Shown piece by piece: positions 21,050 through 28,713 of a stretch of DNA of 64,000 nucleotides (position 1 is the first letter of the stretch; each line of letters opens with the position of its first letter). The notes beneath the pieces were generated by a model. That model worked only from the letters and a program-made list of their open reading frames with translations, made no database searches and was not told the origin of the DNA. A program made the position numbers and the translations under genes. Source of the DNA: Amycolatopsis granulosa (GTDB lineage: Bacteria; Actinomycetota; Actinomycetes; Mycobacteriales; Pseudonocardiaceae); the NCBI RefSeq assembly GCF_011758745.1, contig NZ_JAANOV010000001.1, positions 3,472,001 to 3,536,000 of the forward strand, in the 5' to 3' direction.

Positions 21050-21706
21050 TCACCGCGCCACCTCCAGCTCCAGGCCCAGCACGCGCACCGTGCGCCGGCG
21101 CCGCAGCCAGCCGCGTCCGGGCGGGGCGTCCGGCAGCTCGTCGAGGAACGCCTTGCGCTGCCCCGGTGTCGCCGAGCGCCAGCGCAGGGACAGCATCGGG
21201 CGGACCGGGGCGATGAAGGGCCGCACGCCTTCGTGCGCCTGGTCGAGCCGGTCGTGGTAATCGGGATCGGGGCGGTAGGTGAGGTCGAGGTCGATCAGCG
21301 GGTCGGGACCGCCCGCGTGGTGCTGGCACCGCGCGAGCATCCGGGCGAGCTCGTCCAGCGCGATCCGCACCGTGCAGGGCATCTGGTCCCGCCAGCGGCC
21401 GGGGAGCGGTGCGTGCACCGGCGCCGCCGCCACGTCCTCCGCGAGCACGATCAGCGCCCGGATCCGGGTGCCCGCGAGCTCGACGAGGACCTGCTGTTCC
21501 TGCGGGTGGACGACGAACCGGGCCTCCCGCCCGGCCAGGACCGACCCCGACCGTCCCGCCACCCACTCCTGCGCCTCACCGGGCGAGACGAACGTGAACA
21601 CCAGCTCGTCGCCGGCGAGGGTCATCGCGACCGGGAACAGGGAACCGAGGTCGTGCATGAACTCCGAGCCGACGACGAGTGCGGCCTTCGAGCCGCCTGT
21701 GGTCAT
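21050..21706 (-). CDS. uncharacterised protein in the roadblock cluster
   Basis: A 218-aa soluble protein I cannot place. It begins MTTGGSKAALVVGSEFMHDL and has a mixed alpha/beta first half (FVVHPQEQQVLVELAGTRI) and a charged second half rich in Arg and Pro (YRPDPDYHDRLDQAHEGVRPFIAPVRPM). No TM or signal sequence is seen. It is the third gene of a run with two roadblock/LC7-like genes (27-base and 34-base gaps), so it is probably an accessory factor of the same unit. No nucleotide-binding motif is visible. Confidence 0.65.
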   Translation of the reverse strand: MTTGGSKAALVVGSEFMHDLGSLFPVAMTLAGDELVFTFVSPGEAQEWVAGRSGSVLAGREARFVVHPQEQQVLVELAGTRIRALIVLAEDVAAAPVHAPLPGRWRDQMPCTVRIALDELARMLARCQHHAGGPDPLIDLDLTYRPDPDYHDRLDQAHEGVRPFIAPVRPMLSLRWRSATPGQRKAFLDELPDAPPGRGWLRRRRTVRVLGLELEVAR

Positions 21707-21733
21707 CGCCCACTCCTCTTGTGCGAGCGCGGC

Positions 21734-22108
21734 CTACACCTGCAGGTCGGCTTCGATGCGCTTGAGGTAGTGCCGGGCCAGCGCCAGGTTCGCCCGCTCC
21801 CGGTCCAGCACCAGGTACAGGAACATGGACGCGCGGGAGCCGGGCGTGTCCAGCAGCCGGATCAGGTGGTACTGGCGGTGCAGCGTGATCAGGATGTCCT
21901 CGATCGAGTCGTTGAGCCCGAGCGACGACATCACGCGCAACTTCGACCGCACGACCTCGGTGTTGCCGGCCGCGGCGATCTCCAGGTCGAACCAGTCGTC
22001 GCCCCCGGCGGTGCCGAGCGACATCCCGCTCTCGTAGTCGACCAGCGCGACGCCGAGAGCGCCGGTGATGCTCATGGCTTCCTTGAGCGCGGTGTCGATG
22101 TTCATCAT
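21734..22108 (-). CDS. roadblock/LC7-like protein
   Basis: A 124-aa small alpha/beta protein, MMNIDTALKEAMSITGALGVALVDYESGMSLG, with the helix-strand-strand start of a roadblock/LC7 domain (ALGVALVDYESGMSLGTAGG). The later strand-helix half is FLYLVLDRERANLALARHYLKRIEADL. AGGAGG lies eight bases before ATG 22108. Roadblock proteins dimerise and often serve as GTPase-activating or scaffold partners (MglB, conservon CvnB). It would pair with the 22143 protein. No GTPase is encoded nearby. Confidence 0.72.
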   Translation of the reverse strand: MMNIDTALKEAMSITGALGVALVDYESGMSLGTAGGDDWFDLEIAAAGNTEVVRSKLRVMSSLGLNDSIEDILITLHRQYHLIRLLDTPGSRASMFLYLVLDRERANLALARHYLKRIEADLQV

Positions 22109-22142
22109 GATCAGTTCCTCCTGTAGCTGGTTTCCGTGCCGG

Positions 22143-22514
22143 CTAGGCGGTCAGGATCGAGGCGATCCGGTCGATGACGGGCCGGGTCTCGAACAGCAGG
22201 CGCCCGACGTTCAGACCCTTGTCCCCCAGCACCACCATCAGCGCGATCCGGCCGATGGCGTAGACGGCCATGTAGCCGTCGCTGCTGAACACGACGGTCT
22301 GGTTCAACGTGCCCTGGCCCGCCAGTTCGGACGCCTGGCGCGCGATGCCCAGGTCGGCGGCGGCGAGCGCGGAGATCTTGGCGGGGTCGATGGTCTCGGC
22401 CACGTCGGCGAAGATGCAGATCCCGTCGACCGCCGCCACCACCGTGTCCGTCACCCCGGCGACACTTTCGCGGAGGCCGCGCAATTCGGCGGCGAGCGCG
22501 TCGAAGTCCACCAC
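22143..22514 (-). CDS. roadblock/LC7 domain protein
   Basis: A 123-aa protein closely matching conservon-type roadblock proteins. The sequence runs ELRGLRESVAGVTDTVVAAVDG, then IDPAKISALAAADLGIARQA, then GYMAVYAIGRIALMVVLGDKGLNVGRLLFETRP. The start is GTG at 22514 or 22511 (consecutive GTG codons); the longer ATG frame would run through the palindromic leader and is rejected. It heads the three-gene unit 22143-21734-21050. Streptomyces conservons add a sensor-kinase-like protein, DUF742 and a GTPase, all missing here. Confidence 0.82.
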   Translation of the reverse strand: MVDFDALAAELRGLRESVAGVTDTVVAAVDGICIFADVAETIDPAKISALAAADLGIARQASELAGQGTLNQTVVFSSDGYMAVYAIGRIALMVVLGDKGLNVGRLLFETRPVIDRIASILTA

Positions 22515-23064
22515 TTGTCCGTCTTTCTCCGTCAGCGGGCGCAAAGTCTCAGGAACGCGACTTTGCGTTCTCTGAACGTCAGAAAAATGGCATAAAAATG
22601 GGCGACAGCCGAGTCGAATGACATTCACCCGTTCGAGTGGCGCCTGGATCTAGGACACTACCCCAACCGCACTGAGAGCGCGTGAAGGTGGCCGTGTCTA
22701 ACAACGTACAACACGAACGGGTGAAATTGATCGCACCAGGTAACGGTAGGTCCGGGTGCTGGTCGTGTGACAATTTCGGCGCGGGCAGGTCAATGGTTTC
22801 CGCTTTTCGGCCGCCGACGTGACGTGGCACGACGGTGGTGCTCATTCCGAAAAGGACGGACACGGAGGGGGATTCGAGTACCGCGATGCGCACCGGGCCG
22901 CGGCCGCCGGGCGCGGGCCTGGTCCACAGCGTGGAGCAACGGGAATTCGGCCGTTCGGCCCAGTCGCCGCCGCCGTGTGAGATCCGCTACCCCGCCGCGG
23001 GCGTGTCGTGGCACGAGCTGGTTCCACTGACGCCGAACGACAGTGGACTGGCAAGCTCACTCGC
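22515..23064. other. 550-bp intergenic region with two inverted repeats, no gene seen
   Basis: It separates the divergent roadblock unit and WYL gene. The roadblock-proximal half is AT-richer than the rest of the window. It contains a 9-bp perfect inverted repeat (22540-22548 with 22559-22567) and a 12-bp perfect inverted repeat TTCACCCGTTCG (22624-22635 with 22714-22725). A plus-strand frame from 22835 lacks a ribosome site and overlaps the WYL gene; I do not accept it. Confidence 0.6.
22540..22567. promoter_or_regulatory. palindrome upstream of the roadblock unit
   Basis: CGCAAAGTC (22540-22548) and GACTTTGCG (22559-22567) are perfect 9-bp arms 10 bases apart, beginning 26 bases upstream of the GTG start at 22514. 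The geometry resembles the TetR-type operator at 16051. It could be an operator or, in RNA, a hairpin in the leader. Confidence 0.45.
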
Positions 23065-24051
23065 ATGCGCGCGAGCAGACTGGTCTCAGCCCTGTTGCTG
23101 CTCCAGACCCGGGGGCGGATGACCGCGCGGCAGCTGGCCGACGAACTGGACGTCTCCGTCCGGACGATCTACCGGGACATGGACGCGCTGTCCGCGGCCG
23201 GCATCCCCCTCTACGCCGATGCCGGCCACGACGGCGGCTACCAGCTGCTCGACGGCTACCGCACACGGCTCACCGGGCTGACCACCGACGAGGCCGAGGC
23301 GCTGTTCCTGTCCGGGTTGCCCGGGGCCGCCGCGGATCTCGGGCTGGGTGCCGTGCTGGCCACCGCCCAGCTCAAGCTGATGGCCGCGCTGCCGGAGGAG
23401 CTGCGCGACCGCGCAGGCCAGCTCCAGCAGCGCTTCCACCTGGACACCTCGGGCTGGTACGCCGACCCGGAGCCCGCCCCGCACCTGGCCGCGGTGGTGC
23501 AGGCCACCTGGAACCAGCTCCGGGTCCGGGTGAAGTACCGCAGGTGGGCCGCCCCGCACGAGGTGACCAGGGTCGTCGAGCCCTACGGCGTGGTGCTCAA
23601 GGCGGGCCGGTGGTACCTGGTGGGGGGCAGTTCCGGGTCCGTCCGGACCTACCGGGTCTCGCAGATCCTCCGTTTGCAGCCGCTGGCCGAGCGGTTCCCG
23701 CGCCCGCCCGGATTCGATCTGGGGCGGCACTGGGACAGCTACCTCGAGGAGTTCGACGCCCGCCGGTACGTGGGCGAGGCGACGGTCCGCATGACGACGT
23801 CCGTGTTCGACCGGCTCACGCACCTGCTCGAACCCGATCTGGTGCGTGCGGCGCGGGAACGCGCCGAACCGGACACCGCGGGCTGGATCCGCACGGTCAT
23901 CCCGATCGAGTCCACGGACCACACCGCCGGGCTGCTGCTCCGGCTCGGCGCCGAGGCGGAGGTGCTCGCACCGGACTCGCTGCGGCAGCGGCTGGCCACC
24001 ACCGCCGCGACGCTCGCCGAGCTGTACGGCAGGCCCGCGTCCCCGACATGA
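23065..24051 (+). CDS. WYL-domain, DeoR-type HTH transcriptional regulator
   Basis: A 328-aa regulator. The N-terminal winged helix (MRASRLVSALLLLQTRGRMTARQLADELDVSVRTIYRDMDALS) is followed by the WYL domain, in which GVVLKAGRWYLVGGSS stands at the WYL position, and a C-terminal WCX-type extension. Such proteins sense small ligands or nucleic acid. ATG 23065 is preferred. It lies upstream of a dehalogenase-exporter pair on the same strand. The motif CAGTGGAC occurs before both this gene and the dehalogenase, suggesting self- and target regulation. Confidence 0.9.
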   Translation: MRASRLVSALLLLQTRGRMTARQLADELDVSVRTIYRDMDALSAAGIPLYADAGHDGGYQLLDGYRTRLTGLTTDEAEALFLSGLPGAAADLGLGAVLATAQLKLMAALPEELRDRAGQLQQRFHLDTSGWYADPEPAPHLAAVVQATWNQLRVRVKYRRWAAPHEVTRVVEPYGVVLKAGRWYLVGGSSGSVRTYRVSQILRLQPLAERFPRPPGFDLGRHWDSYLEEFDARRYVGEATVRMTTSVFDRLTHLLEPDLVRAARERAEPDTAGWIRTVIPIESTDHTAGLLLRLGAEAEVLAPDSLRQRLATTAATLAELYGRPASPT

Positions 24052-24074
24052 CATCGCATTTCTCGTGATCTTCG

Positions 24075-24096
24075 CTGACACCAGATGTCAGTGGAC
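24075..24096. promoter_or_regulatory. inverted repeat in the dehalogenase promoter region
   Basis: CTGACA (24075-24080) and TGTCAG (24086-24091) form a 6-bp inverted repeat with a 5-base gap. They are fused to the octamer CAGTGGAC (24089-24096), which is also found at 23041-23048 upstream of the WYL gene. It is a candidate WYL operator, 72 bases before the dehalogenase GTG. Confidence 0.4.
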
Positions 24097-24162
24097 CGCC
24101 GTTAGCGTCCGGACGCCGGGCCTGCCGCCCGGGTGCACGACGTGGACAGCGAAGGACGAGAA

Positions 24163-25101
24163 GTGATCCCGGAACACGAGACGTTCGACGGAACCTGGCC
24201 GTTCCCGGCCCGCTACTGCGAGGCCGCGGGGTTCCGGCAGCACTACGTGGACGAAGGTCCACGGCGAGGCGGGGAAACCCTGGTGCTGCTCCACGGTGAA
24301 CCGACCTGGGGCTACCTGTGGCGGCACCTCGTCGGCCCCCTGTCCCGGCAGCACCGGGTGGTCGTGCCCGACCACATGGGCTTCGGCAAGAGCGACACGC
24401 CGCCCGGGCGCGGCTACCTCGCCGACGAGCACGTGGACAACCTGGAGCAGCTGCTCGTCGGCGAACTCGACCTGCAGGGGATCACGCTGGTGTTGCACGA
24501 CTGGGGCGGTCCCATCGGCACCGGTTTCGCCGTCCGGCACCCGGATCGCGTCAGCCGCATCCTCGCCACCAACACCGTGCTGCCCCTGGGGCTGCCGGGC
24601 TACGCGGAACTGATGCAGCACAACTTCGCGGACAGCTCGTGGTTCCGCTGGGCGCGGGCCGCGCACGCCGACGGCACCCTGGAAGTCCTGCTCGGCAACG
24701 CCGGCCACACGATCACCCACCTGATGCTCGCGTTGCAGACCATCACCCGTCCGCAGATCGTCACCCCGACCTGGGTTCGCGCCTACTCCGCGCACTTCAC
24801 CGGCCGGGCGCAGTGCCGTGGCGTGATCCGGTTCCCCCAGCAGCTCGTGGCCCCCGACCCGGACGCTCCCGCGCCGGCACCGCCCGACCCGGCGGCCGTG
24901 GCGGCGCTGCGGGGCAAGCCCGCGCTGCTCGTGCAGGGGATGCGGGACACCGCGCTCCTGCCGCGCTACACCGTGCCCGCGTTCCGGCTCGGCTATCCCG
25001 GCGCCCCGGTCGTCGAACTGCCCCAGGCCGGTCACTTCACGCCGGAGGACGCGCCGGAGACCCTGCTGGCCCTGCTGGACCTGTTCCTCCAGACCACCTG
25101 A
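24163..25101 (+). CDS. haloalkane dehalogenase-like alpha/beta hydrolase
   Basis: A 312-aa alpha/beta-hydrolase. GTG 24163 follows AAGGA at six to seven bases, so the reading from 24133 is rejected. The nucleophile elbow is VLHDWGGPIG, with Asp followed by Trp, the haloalkane dehalogenase arrangement (Trp helps bind the halide). The oxyanion segment is LLHGEPTWGYLWRHL, and the base is His in QAGHFTPED. It would release halide from alkyl halides by hydrolysis, although some members act on other esters or epoxides. It is followed 22 bases later by an exporter gene and preceded by a WYL regulator. Confidence 0.85.
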   Translation: MIPEHETFDGTWPFPARYCEAAGFRQHYVDEGPRRGGETLVLLHGEPTWGYLWRHLVGPLSRQHRVVVPDHMGFGKSDTPPGRGYLADEHVDNLEQLLVGELDLQGITLVLHDWGGPIGTGFAVRHPDRVSRILATNTVLPLGLPGYAELMQHNFADSSWFRWARAAHADGTLEVLLGNAGHTITHLMLALQTITRPQIVTPTWVRAYSAHFTGRAQCRGVIRFPQQLVAPDPDAPAPAPPDPAAVAALRGKPALLVQGMRDTALLPRYTVPAFRLGYPGAPVVELPQAGHFTPEDAPETLLALLDLFLQTT

Positions 25102-25123
25102 CCCGCGCTTCACGGGATCCCAG

Positions 25124-26362
25124 ATGACTCTCAGCTCCACCAGACCCGTGCTCGTCCTGCTCGCCCTCGGGCTGTTCGCGATCGGCACCGACGGATACGT
25201 GATCACCAGTCTGCTTCCCGACGTCGGGCACGCCCTCGGTGTGTCCGACAGCGCCGCGGGACAGCTCATCACGGTGTTCGCCCTCGCCTACGCGGTCGGC
25301 GCCCCCGTGCTCGGCGTACTGACCGGCGGCCTGCCCCGGCGCCCGCTGCTGATCGGCAGCCTGGCGGTGTTCGCGCTGACGAACGCGGGCGTCGCGATCG
25401 CCGGTTCCTACCCGGTCATGATGGTCGTGCGGGTACTGGCGGCGCTCGCGGCCGCCGTGTTCACCCCGGCCTGCTCGGCCACCGCGGCCGTCCTCGCCGC
25501 CGATGGCCGGCGCGGCCGGGCGCTGGCCACGGTCGCCGCCGGCGTCAGCCTGTCCACCGCGCTCGGGGTGCCGCTCGGTGCGCTGGTCGGCGCCGCGTTC
25601 GGGTGGCGGGTGACCTTCCTGGCGATCGCCGTGCTCGCCGCACTCGCCACGGCCGGGCTCGCCCTGTTGCTGCCCAGCGTGCGGACACCGCCGGCCACCG
25701 GGTTGCGCGCCCGCATCGCGGTCGCCCGGACCCGCGGCGTGCCCACCGCGCTCGGTCTCACGGTGCTGTGGATCGCCGGGGCGTTCACCGTGCTGACCTA
25801 CGTCAACCCGGTGCTCGGTGACCTCGCCGGGGTGCGCGGGTCCGGGCTGGCCGTGTGGTTGCTGGTGTTCGGGGTGGCCGCGGTCGCGGGCAATGCCGTG
25901 GGCGGGCGCGCGGCCGACCGGTACCCGGCGACCTCGCTGGCCGTGGTGACCACGGCTGGGCTCGCCCTCGCGCTGACCACCTTCGGCGTGCTCGCCTCGC
26001 TCGGGGTGCACGGACGCACGGGCATGGTCGCCGCTGCGGTGGTGCTCGCGGTGTGGGGGGTGTTCGGGTGGGCGTTCATGCCCGTCCAGCAGCACCGGCT
26101 GGTCGAGCTGGCCGCCGGGGACGCCGGGGTGGTGCTCTCGCTCAGCGCCAGCGCGACCTACATCGGCATCTCGCTGGGCGGGTTCGCCGGTTCGCTCGCG
26201 CTCACCTCGGGTGGCGTCGCCGCGGTGGGCTGGACCGCGGGAGCCATCGAGTCGTGCGCCGTGCTCGCCGCGATCGCCATCGCGGTGGCGCACCGCCGCC
26301 GGGTACGGGGTGTCCGGGCCGCTGCCGCGGGCATGGACACCGCGACTTCACCTACTCGGTAG
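25124..26362 (+). CDS. MFS exporter, DHA1 family (12 TM)
   Basis: A 412-aa 12-TM major facilitator, similar in layout to the Cmx/CmlR chloramphenicol-efflux and arabinose-efflux proteins. It starts MTLSSTRPVLVLLALGLFAIGTDGYVITSLLPDV, with Asp in TM1 (GTDGYV). Motif A is replaced by the short GVLTGGLPRRPLLIG, and motif C is GVSLSTALGVPLGALVG. It is in one operon with the dehalogenase, so it may export that enzyme's product or substrate; this is inference. The stop codon overlaps an inverted-repeat operator for the next gene. Confidence 0.88.
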   Translation: MTLSSTRPVLVLLALGLFAIGTDGYVITSLLPDVGHALGVSDSAAGQLITVFALAYAVGAPVLGVLTGGLPRRPLLIGSLAVFALTNAGVAIAGSYPVMMVVRVLAALAAAVFTPACSATAAVLAADGRRGRALATVAAGVSLSTALGVPLGALVGAAFGWRVTFLAIAVLAALATAGLALLLPSVRTPPATGLRARIAVARTRGVPTALGLTVLWIAGAFTVLTYVNPVLGDLAGVRGSGLAVWLLVFGVAAVAGNAVGGRAADRYPATSLAVVTTAGLALALTTFGVLASLGVHGRTGMVAAAVVLAVWGVFGWAFMPVQQHRLVELAAGDAGVVLSLSASATYIGISLGGFAGSLALTSGGVAAVGWTAGAIESCAVLAAIAIAVAHRRRVRGVRAAAAGMDTATSPTR

Positions 26363-26379
26363 TAGCTTACTCGCGGTAG
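26352..26379. promoter_or_regulatory. two tandem TAC...GTA elements upstream of the SDR gene
   Basis: CTAC-TCG-GTAG (26352-26362) and TAC-TCGCG-GTA (26368-26378) are two similar imperfect palindromes 5 bases apart, just before the SDR start at 26399. The first covers the exporter stop codon. This is the arrangement of a TetR-type operator; no TetR gene is adjacent. Confidence 0.4.
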
Positions 26380-26398
26380 GTTGAGGTAGGGTCCGGCC

Positions 26399-27277
26399 AT
26401 GGCCAACGTCAAAGGCAAGGTCGTGCTCATCACCGGAGCTGCGCGCGGCATCGGCGCCGGGCTCGCCGAACGGCTCGCGGCCCGCGGCGCCAAGGTCGCC
26501 CTCGTCGGGCTGGAGGCGGACGAGCAGCGCAAGGTCGCCGAGCGCATCGGCGACTCGGCGCGCGCCTGGGAGGCCGACGTCACCGACTGGACCGCCCTCG
26601 AACAGGCCACGGCCGGCGTCGTGGAGCACTTCGGGGGCATCGACATCGTGATCGCGAACGCGGGAATCGCCACGACGGGCTTCGTCCGCTCCGTCGACCC
26701 CGCCGCTTTCGAGAAGGTCATCGAGGTCGACCTGCTCGGCGTGTGGCGCACCTTCCGCGTCACGCTGCCGCACGTCATCGAGCGCAAGGGCTACCTGCTG
26801 GCGATCTCCTCGCTCGCCGCGATCACCCACGCCCCCGGCATGGCCAACTACGCCGCGGCCAAGGCCGGCGTCGAAGCCTTCTGCAACAGCCTCCGGGCCG
26901 AGGTCGCCCACCTCGGCGTCAAGGTCGGGGTCGCCCACCCCACGTGGATCCGCACCGATCTGGTCGAAAGCGCCGATGCCCACCCGGTGTTCGGCAAGCT
27001 GCGCGCCGGCATGCCGGGCCTGCTCGGCCGGACCTACCCGCTCGGCGTGGCCCTGGACCACCTCGAGGCCGGTGTCCTCAAGCGGGCCCGCGTCATCCAC
27101 GTGCCGAAGTGGGTCGGCCTGCTCAAGGCGGTCCGCGCGCTGCTGCCGCCGGTCGTCGAGCTGGGCGCCCGCACCAGGGTGCCCGCCGCCGACCGCGCCG
27201 CGCTCGAGGACATCAAGGCCCGCGGAGCGCGCGAGGCCGCGGTGACCGGGCACGGCGGACGGGCCGCGACCCGATAG
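26399..27277 (+). CDS. short-chain dehydrogenase/reductase
   Basis: A 292-aa Rossmann-fold oxidoreductase. Cofactor site ITGAARGIGAG (about residues 10-20), NAG motif IVIANAGIA, and a catalytic Ser-Tyr-Lys in ISSLAAITHAPG followed by NYAAAKAG. A C-terminal extension past the usual 250 residues (VPKWVGLLKAVRALLPPV) looks membrane-associated, as in mycobacterial lipid-modifying SDRs. ATG 26399 lies 36 bases after the exporter stop, behind a candidate operator, so it may have its own promoter. It is followed nine bases later by a PPOX-fold gene. Confidence 0.9.
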   Translation: MANVKGKVVLITGAARGIGAGLAERLAARGAKVALVGLEADEQRKVAERIGDSARAWEADVTDWTALEQATAGVVEHFGGIDIVIANAGIATTGFVRSVDPAAFEKVIEVDLLGVWRTFRVTLPHVIERKGYLLAISSLAAITHAPGMANYAAAKAGVEAFCNSLRAEVAHLGVKVGVAHPTWIRTDLVESADAHPVFGKLRAGMPGLLGRTYPLGVALDHLEAGVLKRARVIHVPKWVGLLKAVRALLPPVVELGARTRVPAADRAALEDIKARGAREAAVTGHGGRAATR

Positions 27278-27285
27278 GAGCCGTC

Positions 27286-27738
27286 ATGTCCCGCCGCGAC
27301 CAGATCAGGATGACCGGCGACGAGGTACTCGCGTTCCTCGCCGGGCAGAAGATCATCAACGTCGCCACCATCAACCCCAACGGCCGCCCGCACCTCGCCC
27401 CGCTGTGGTACGTCCCGCGGGGCGGGGGTGTGGCGACCTGGACCTACCGCAAGTCCCAGAAGGTCGCCAACCTCCGCCGGCTGCCGCAGGCCACCGTGCT
27501 GGTCGAGACCGGCGACACCTACGACCGGCTGCGTGGCGTCCAGTTCGAGGCCGACGTCGAGATCGTCGAGGACACGGCCGCCGTCGCCGCGATCGGCGCG
27601 GCCCTGGCCGAGCGCTACGGCGGCGGCTCGCTGGCGGCCGACGTGGTGGCCGCGCAGGCGGCCAAACGGGTCGGCCTGGTGTTCACGCCGACGAAGATCG
27701 TCAGCTGGGACCACACCAAGCTCGGCGGCGCCTACTGA
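27286..27738 (+). CDS. PPOX-class (pyridoxamine-oxidase fold) flavin/F420-binding protein
   Basis: A 150-aa split beta-barrel protein, MSRRDQIRMTGDEVLAFLAGQ. The usual family core is visible: INVATINPNGRPHLAPLWYVPRGG, TYRKSQKVANLRRLPQATVLVETGD, and a C-terminal FTPTKIVSWDHTKL. Actinobacterial relatives bind F420 or FMN and reduce or oxidise small substrates. TAGGAG precedes ATG 27286. It is likely co-transcribed with the SDR upstream. Cofactor choice cannot be settled by eye. Confidence 0.85.
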   Translation: MSRRDQIRMTGDEVLAFLAGQKIINVATINPNGRPHLAPLWYVPRGGGVATWTYRKSQKVANLRRLPQATVLVETGDTYDRLRGVQFEADVEIVEDTAAVAAIGAALAERYGGGSLAADVVAAQAAKRVGLVFTPTKIVSWDHTKLGGAY

Positions 27739-28007
27739 AGCCAGGCGCCCAGCGTCGGATTGATCTCCCGCACCGTGTAGCTCTCCAGCGCGCCCTCCGC
27801 GATGTAGGGGTCGGCGTCCAGGAGCTCCTGCAGGGTGTCGGCGTTCGCGGCCTGCATCAGGTACGCGCCGCCGGTGTCGTCGGTGAACGGCCCGGCCACC
27901 GCGACCGTGCCCTTGTCGGCGAGCTTCTTCAGGTACTCGCGATGCCGCGGTCGCACCTCCGCGTACTTCCCCTGGTCGTAGACCGTCTGCACCAGGAACC
28001 AGGCCAT
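27732..28007 (-). CDS. YciI family protein
   Basis: A 91-aa single-domain ferredoxin-like-fold protein. ATG 28007 (MAWFLVQTVYDQGKYAEVRPRH) follows GGAGGT. The family pattern is HREYLKKLADKGTVAVAGPFTDDTGGAYLMQAAN, then DPYIAEGALESYTVREI. YciI proteins are dimeric with a possible His-Asp active site; a dehydrochlorinase-like activity is known for distant relatives, and no general role is established. Its 3' end overlaps that of the PPOX gene by seven bases (convergent). Confidence 0.88.
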   Translation of the reverse strand: MAWFLVQTVYDQGKYAEVRPRHREYLKKLADKGTVAVAGPFTDDTGGAYLMQAANADTLQELLDADPYIAEGALESYTVREINPTLGAWLQ

Positions 28008-28124
28008 GCGCACCTCCGTCTGAGTACTGCTCCGCACGCTACCGGGTGGCGAGGATCAACCGATACGCTGGGCGAGCGTGCAGAGCACGTGGACAAACGG
28101 GTTGGCCGAGGACAGGCGGGATAC

Positions 28125-28697
28125 ATGGCGGACGGCAGCGCGGGGCGCAGCGTCGAACGCACGCTCGGGCAGTTGCGCACCATGGACGGGGTCGGTACCG
28201 CGTCGGCCCAGCCGGCCGGCCCGCTGACGCTGGAGGACCTCTACAAGGTCCACCGGATGCGGCTGGTGCGGCTGGCGATCCTGCTGGTCGACGAGCCGGC
28301 CACGGCCGAGGACGTCGTGCAGGAGGCGTTCACCGGTCTCTACCGGAACTGGGGCAAGCTGCGGGACGCCACCGCCGCGGTGGCGTACCTGCGCACCGCG
28401 GTGGTAAACGGGTCGCGCAGCGTGCTGCGGCGCCGCAAGACGGCGCGCGAGTACGTCCCGCCGCACGCGGTCAACGCGCGCTCCGCGGAGAGCCTGGCGA
28501 TGCTGTCGAGCGAGCACCAGTCGGTGGTGGACGCGCTGTCGAAGCTGCCGCCGCGGCAGCGCGAGGTGCTGGTGCTGCGCTACTACGGCGGTCTCTCCGA
28601 GGCGGAGATCTCCGAGGTCGCGGGCATTTCGAAGGGCACCGTGAAGTCCACCGCGAGCCGGGCGCTGGAGGCTCTCCAGAAGGCCATGAGTGGCTGA
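28125..28697 (+). CDS. ECF sigma factor, SigE family
   Basis: A 190-aa extracytoplasmic-function sigma factor that redirects RNA polymerase. ATG 28125 (MADGSAGRSVERTLGQL) is chosen although GTG codons in the leader are possible. Region 2 spans about residues 38-105 (LYKVHRMRLVRLAILLVDEPATAEDVVQEAF, the polymerase and -10 contact). Region 4 spans about 130-185 (LPPRQREVLVLRYYGGLSEAEISEVAGISKGTVKS, a helix-turn-helix). No anti-sigma gene is adjacent; the next gene is nagA, 16 bases on. An upstream TACGCT (28064-28069) is a plausible -10. Confidence 0.9.
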   Translation: MADGSAGRSVERTLGQLRTMDGVGTASAQPAGPLTLEDLYKVHRMRLVRLAILLVDEPATAEDVVQEAFTGLYRNWGKLRDATAAVAYLRTAVVNGSRSVLRRRKTAREYVPPHAVNARSAESLAMLSSEHQSVVDALSKLPPRQREVLVLRYYGGLSEAEISEVAGISKGTVKSTASRALEALQKAMSG

Positions 28698-28699
28698 GC

Positions 28700-28711
28700 T
28701 GGTTTAGACCA
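28700..28711. promoter_or_regulatory. dre-like site (DasR operator) at nagA
   Basis: TGGTTTAGACCA differs at one position from the palindromic dre core TGGTCTAGACCA used by the GntR-type regulator DasR for aminosugar genes. It lies just past the sigma-factor stop and immediately before nagA, whose annotated ATG is three bases downstream. Repression by DasR, relieved by glucosamine-6-phosphate, is the established logic in Streptomyces. Confidence 0.7.
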
Positions 28712-28713
28712 AT

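Noticed and set aside
22835-23122. Plus-strand frame of 95 aa upstream of the WYL gene
   Set aside because: It overlaps the WYL start, has no ribosome site, and its composition (Pro/Cys-rich) is not that of a protein gene.
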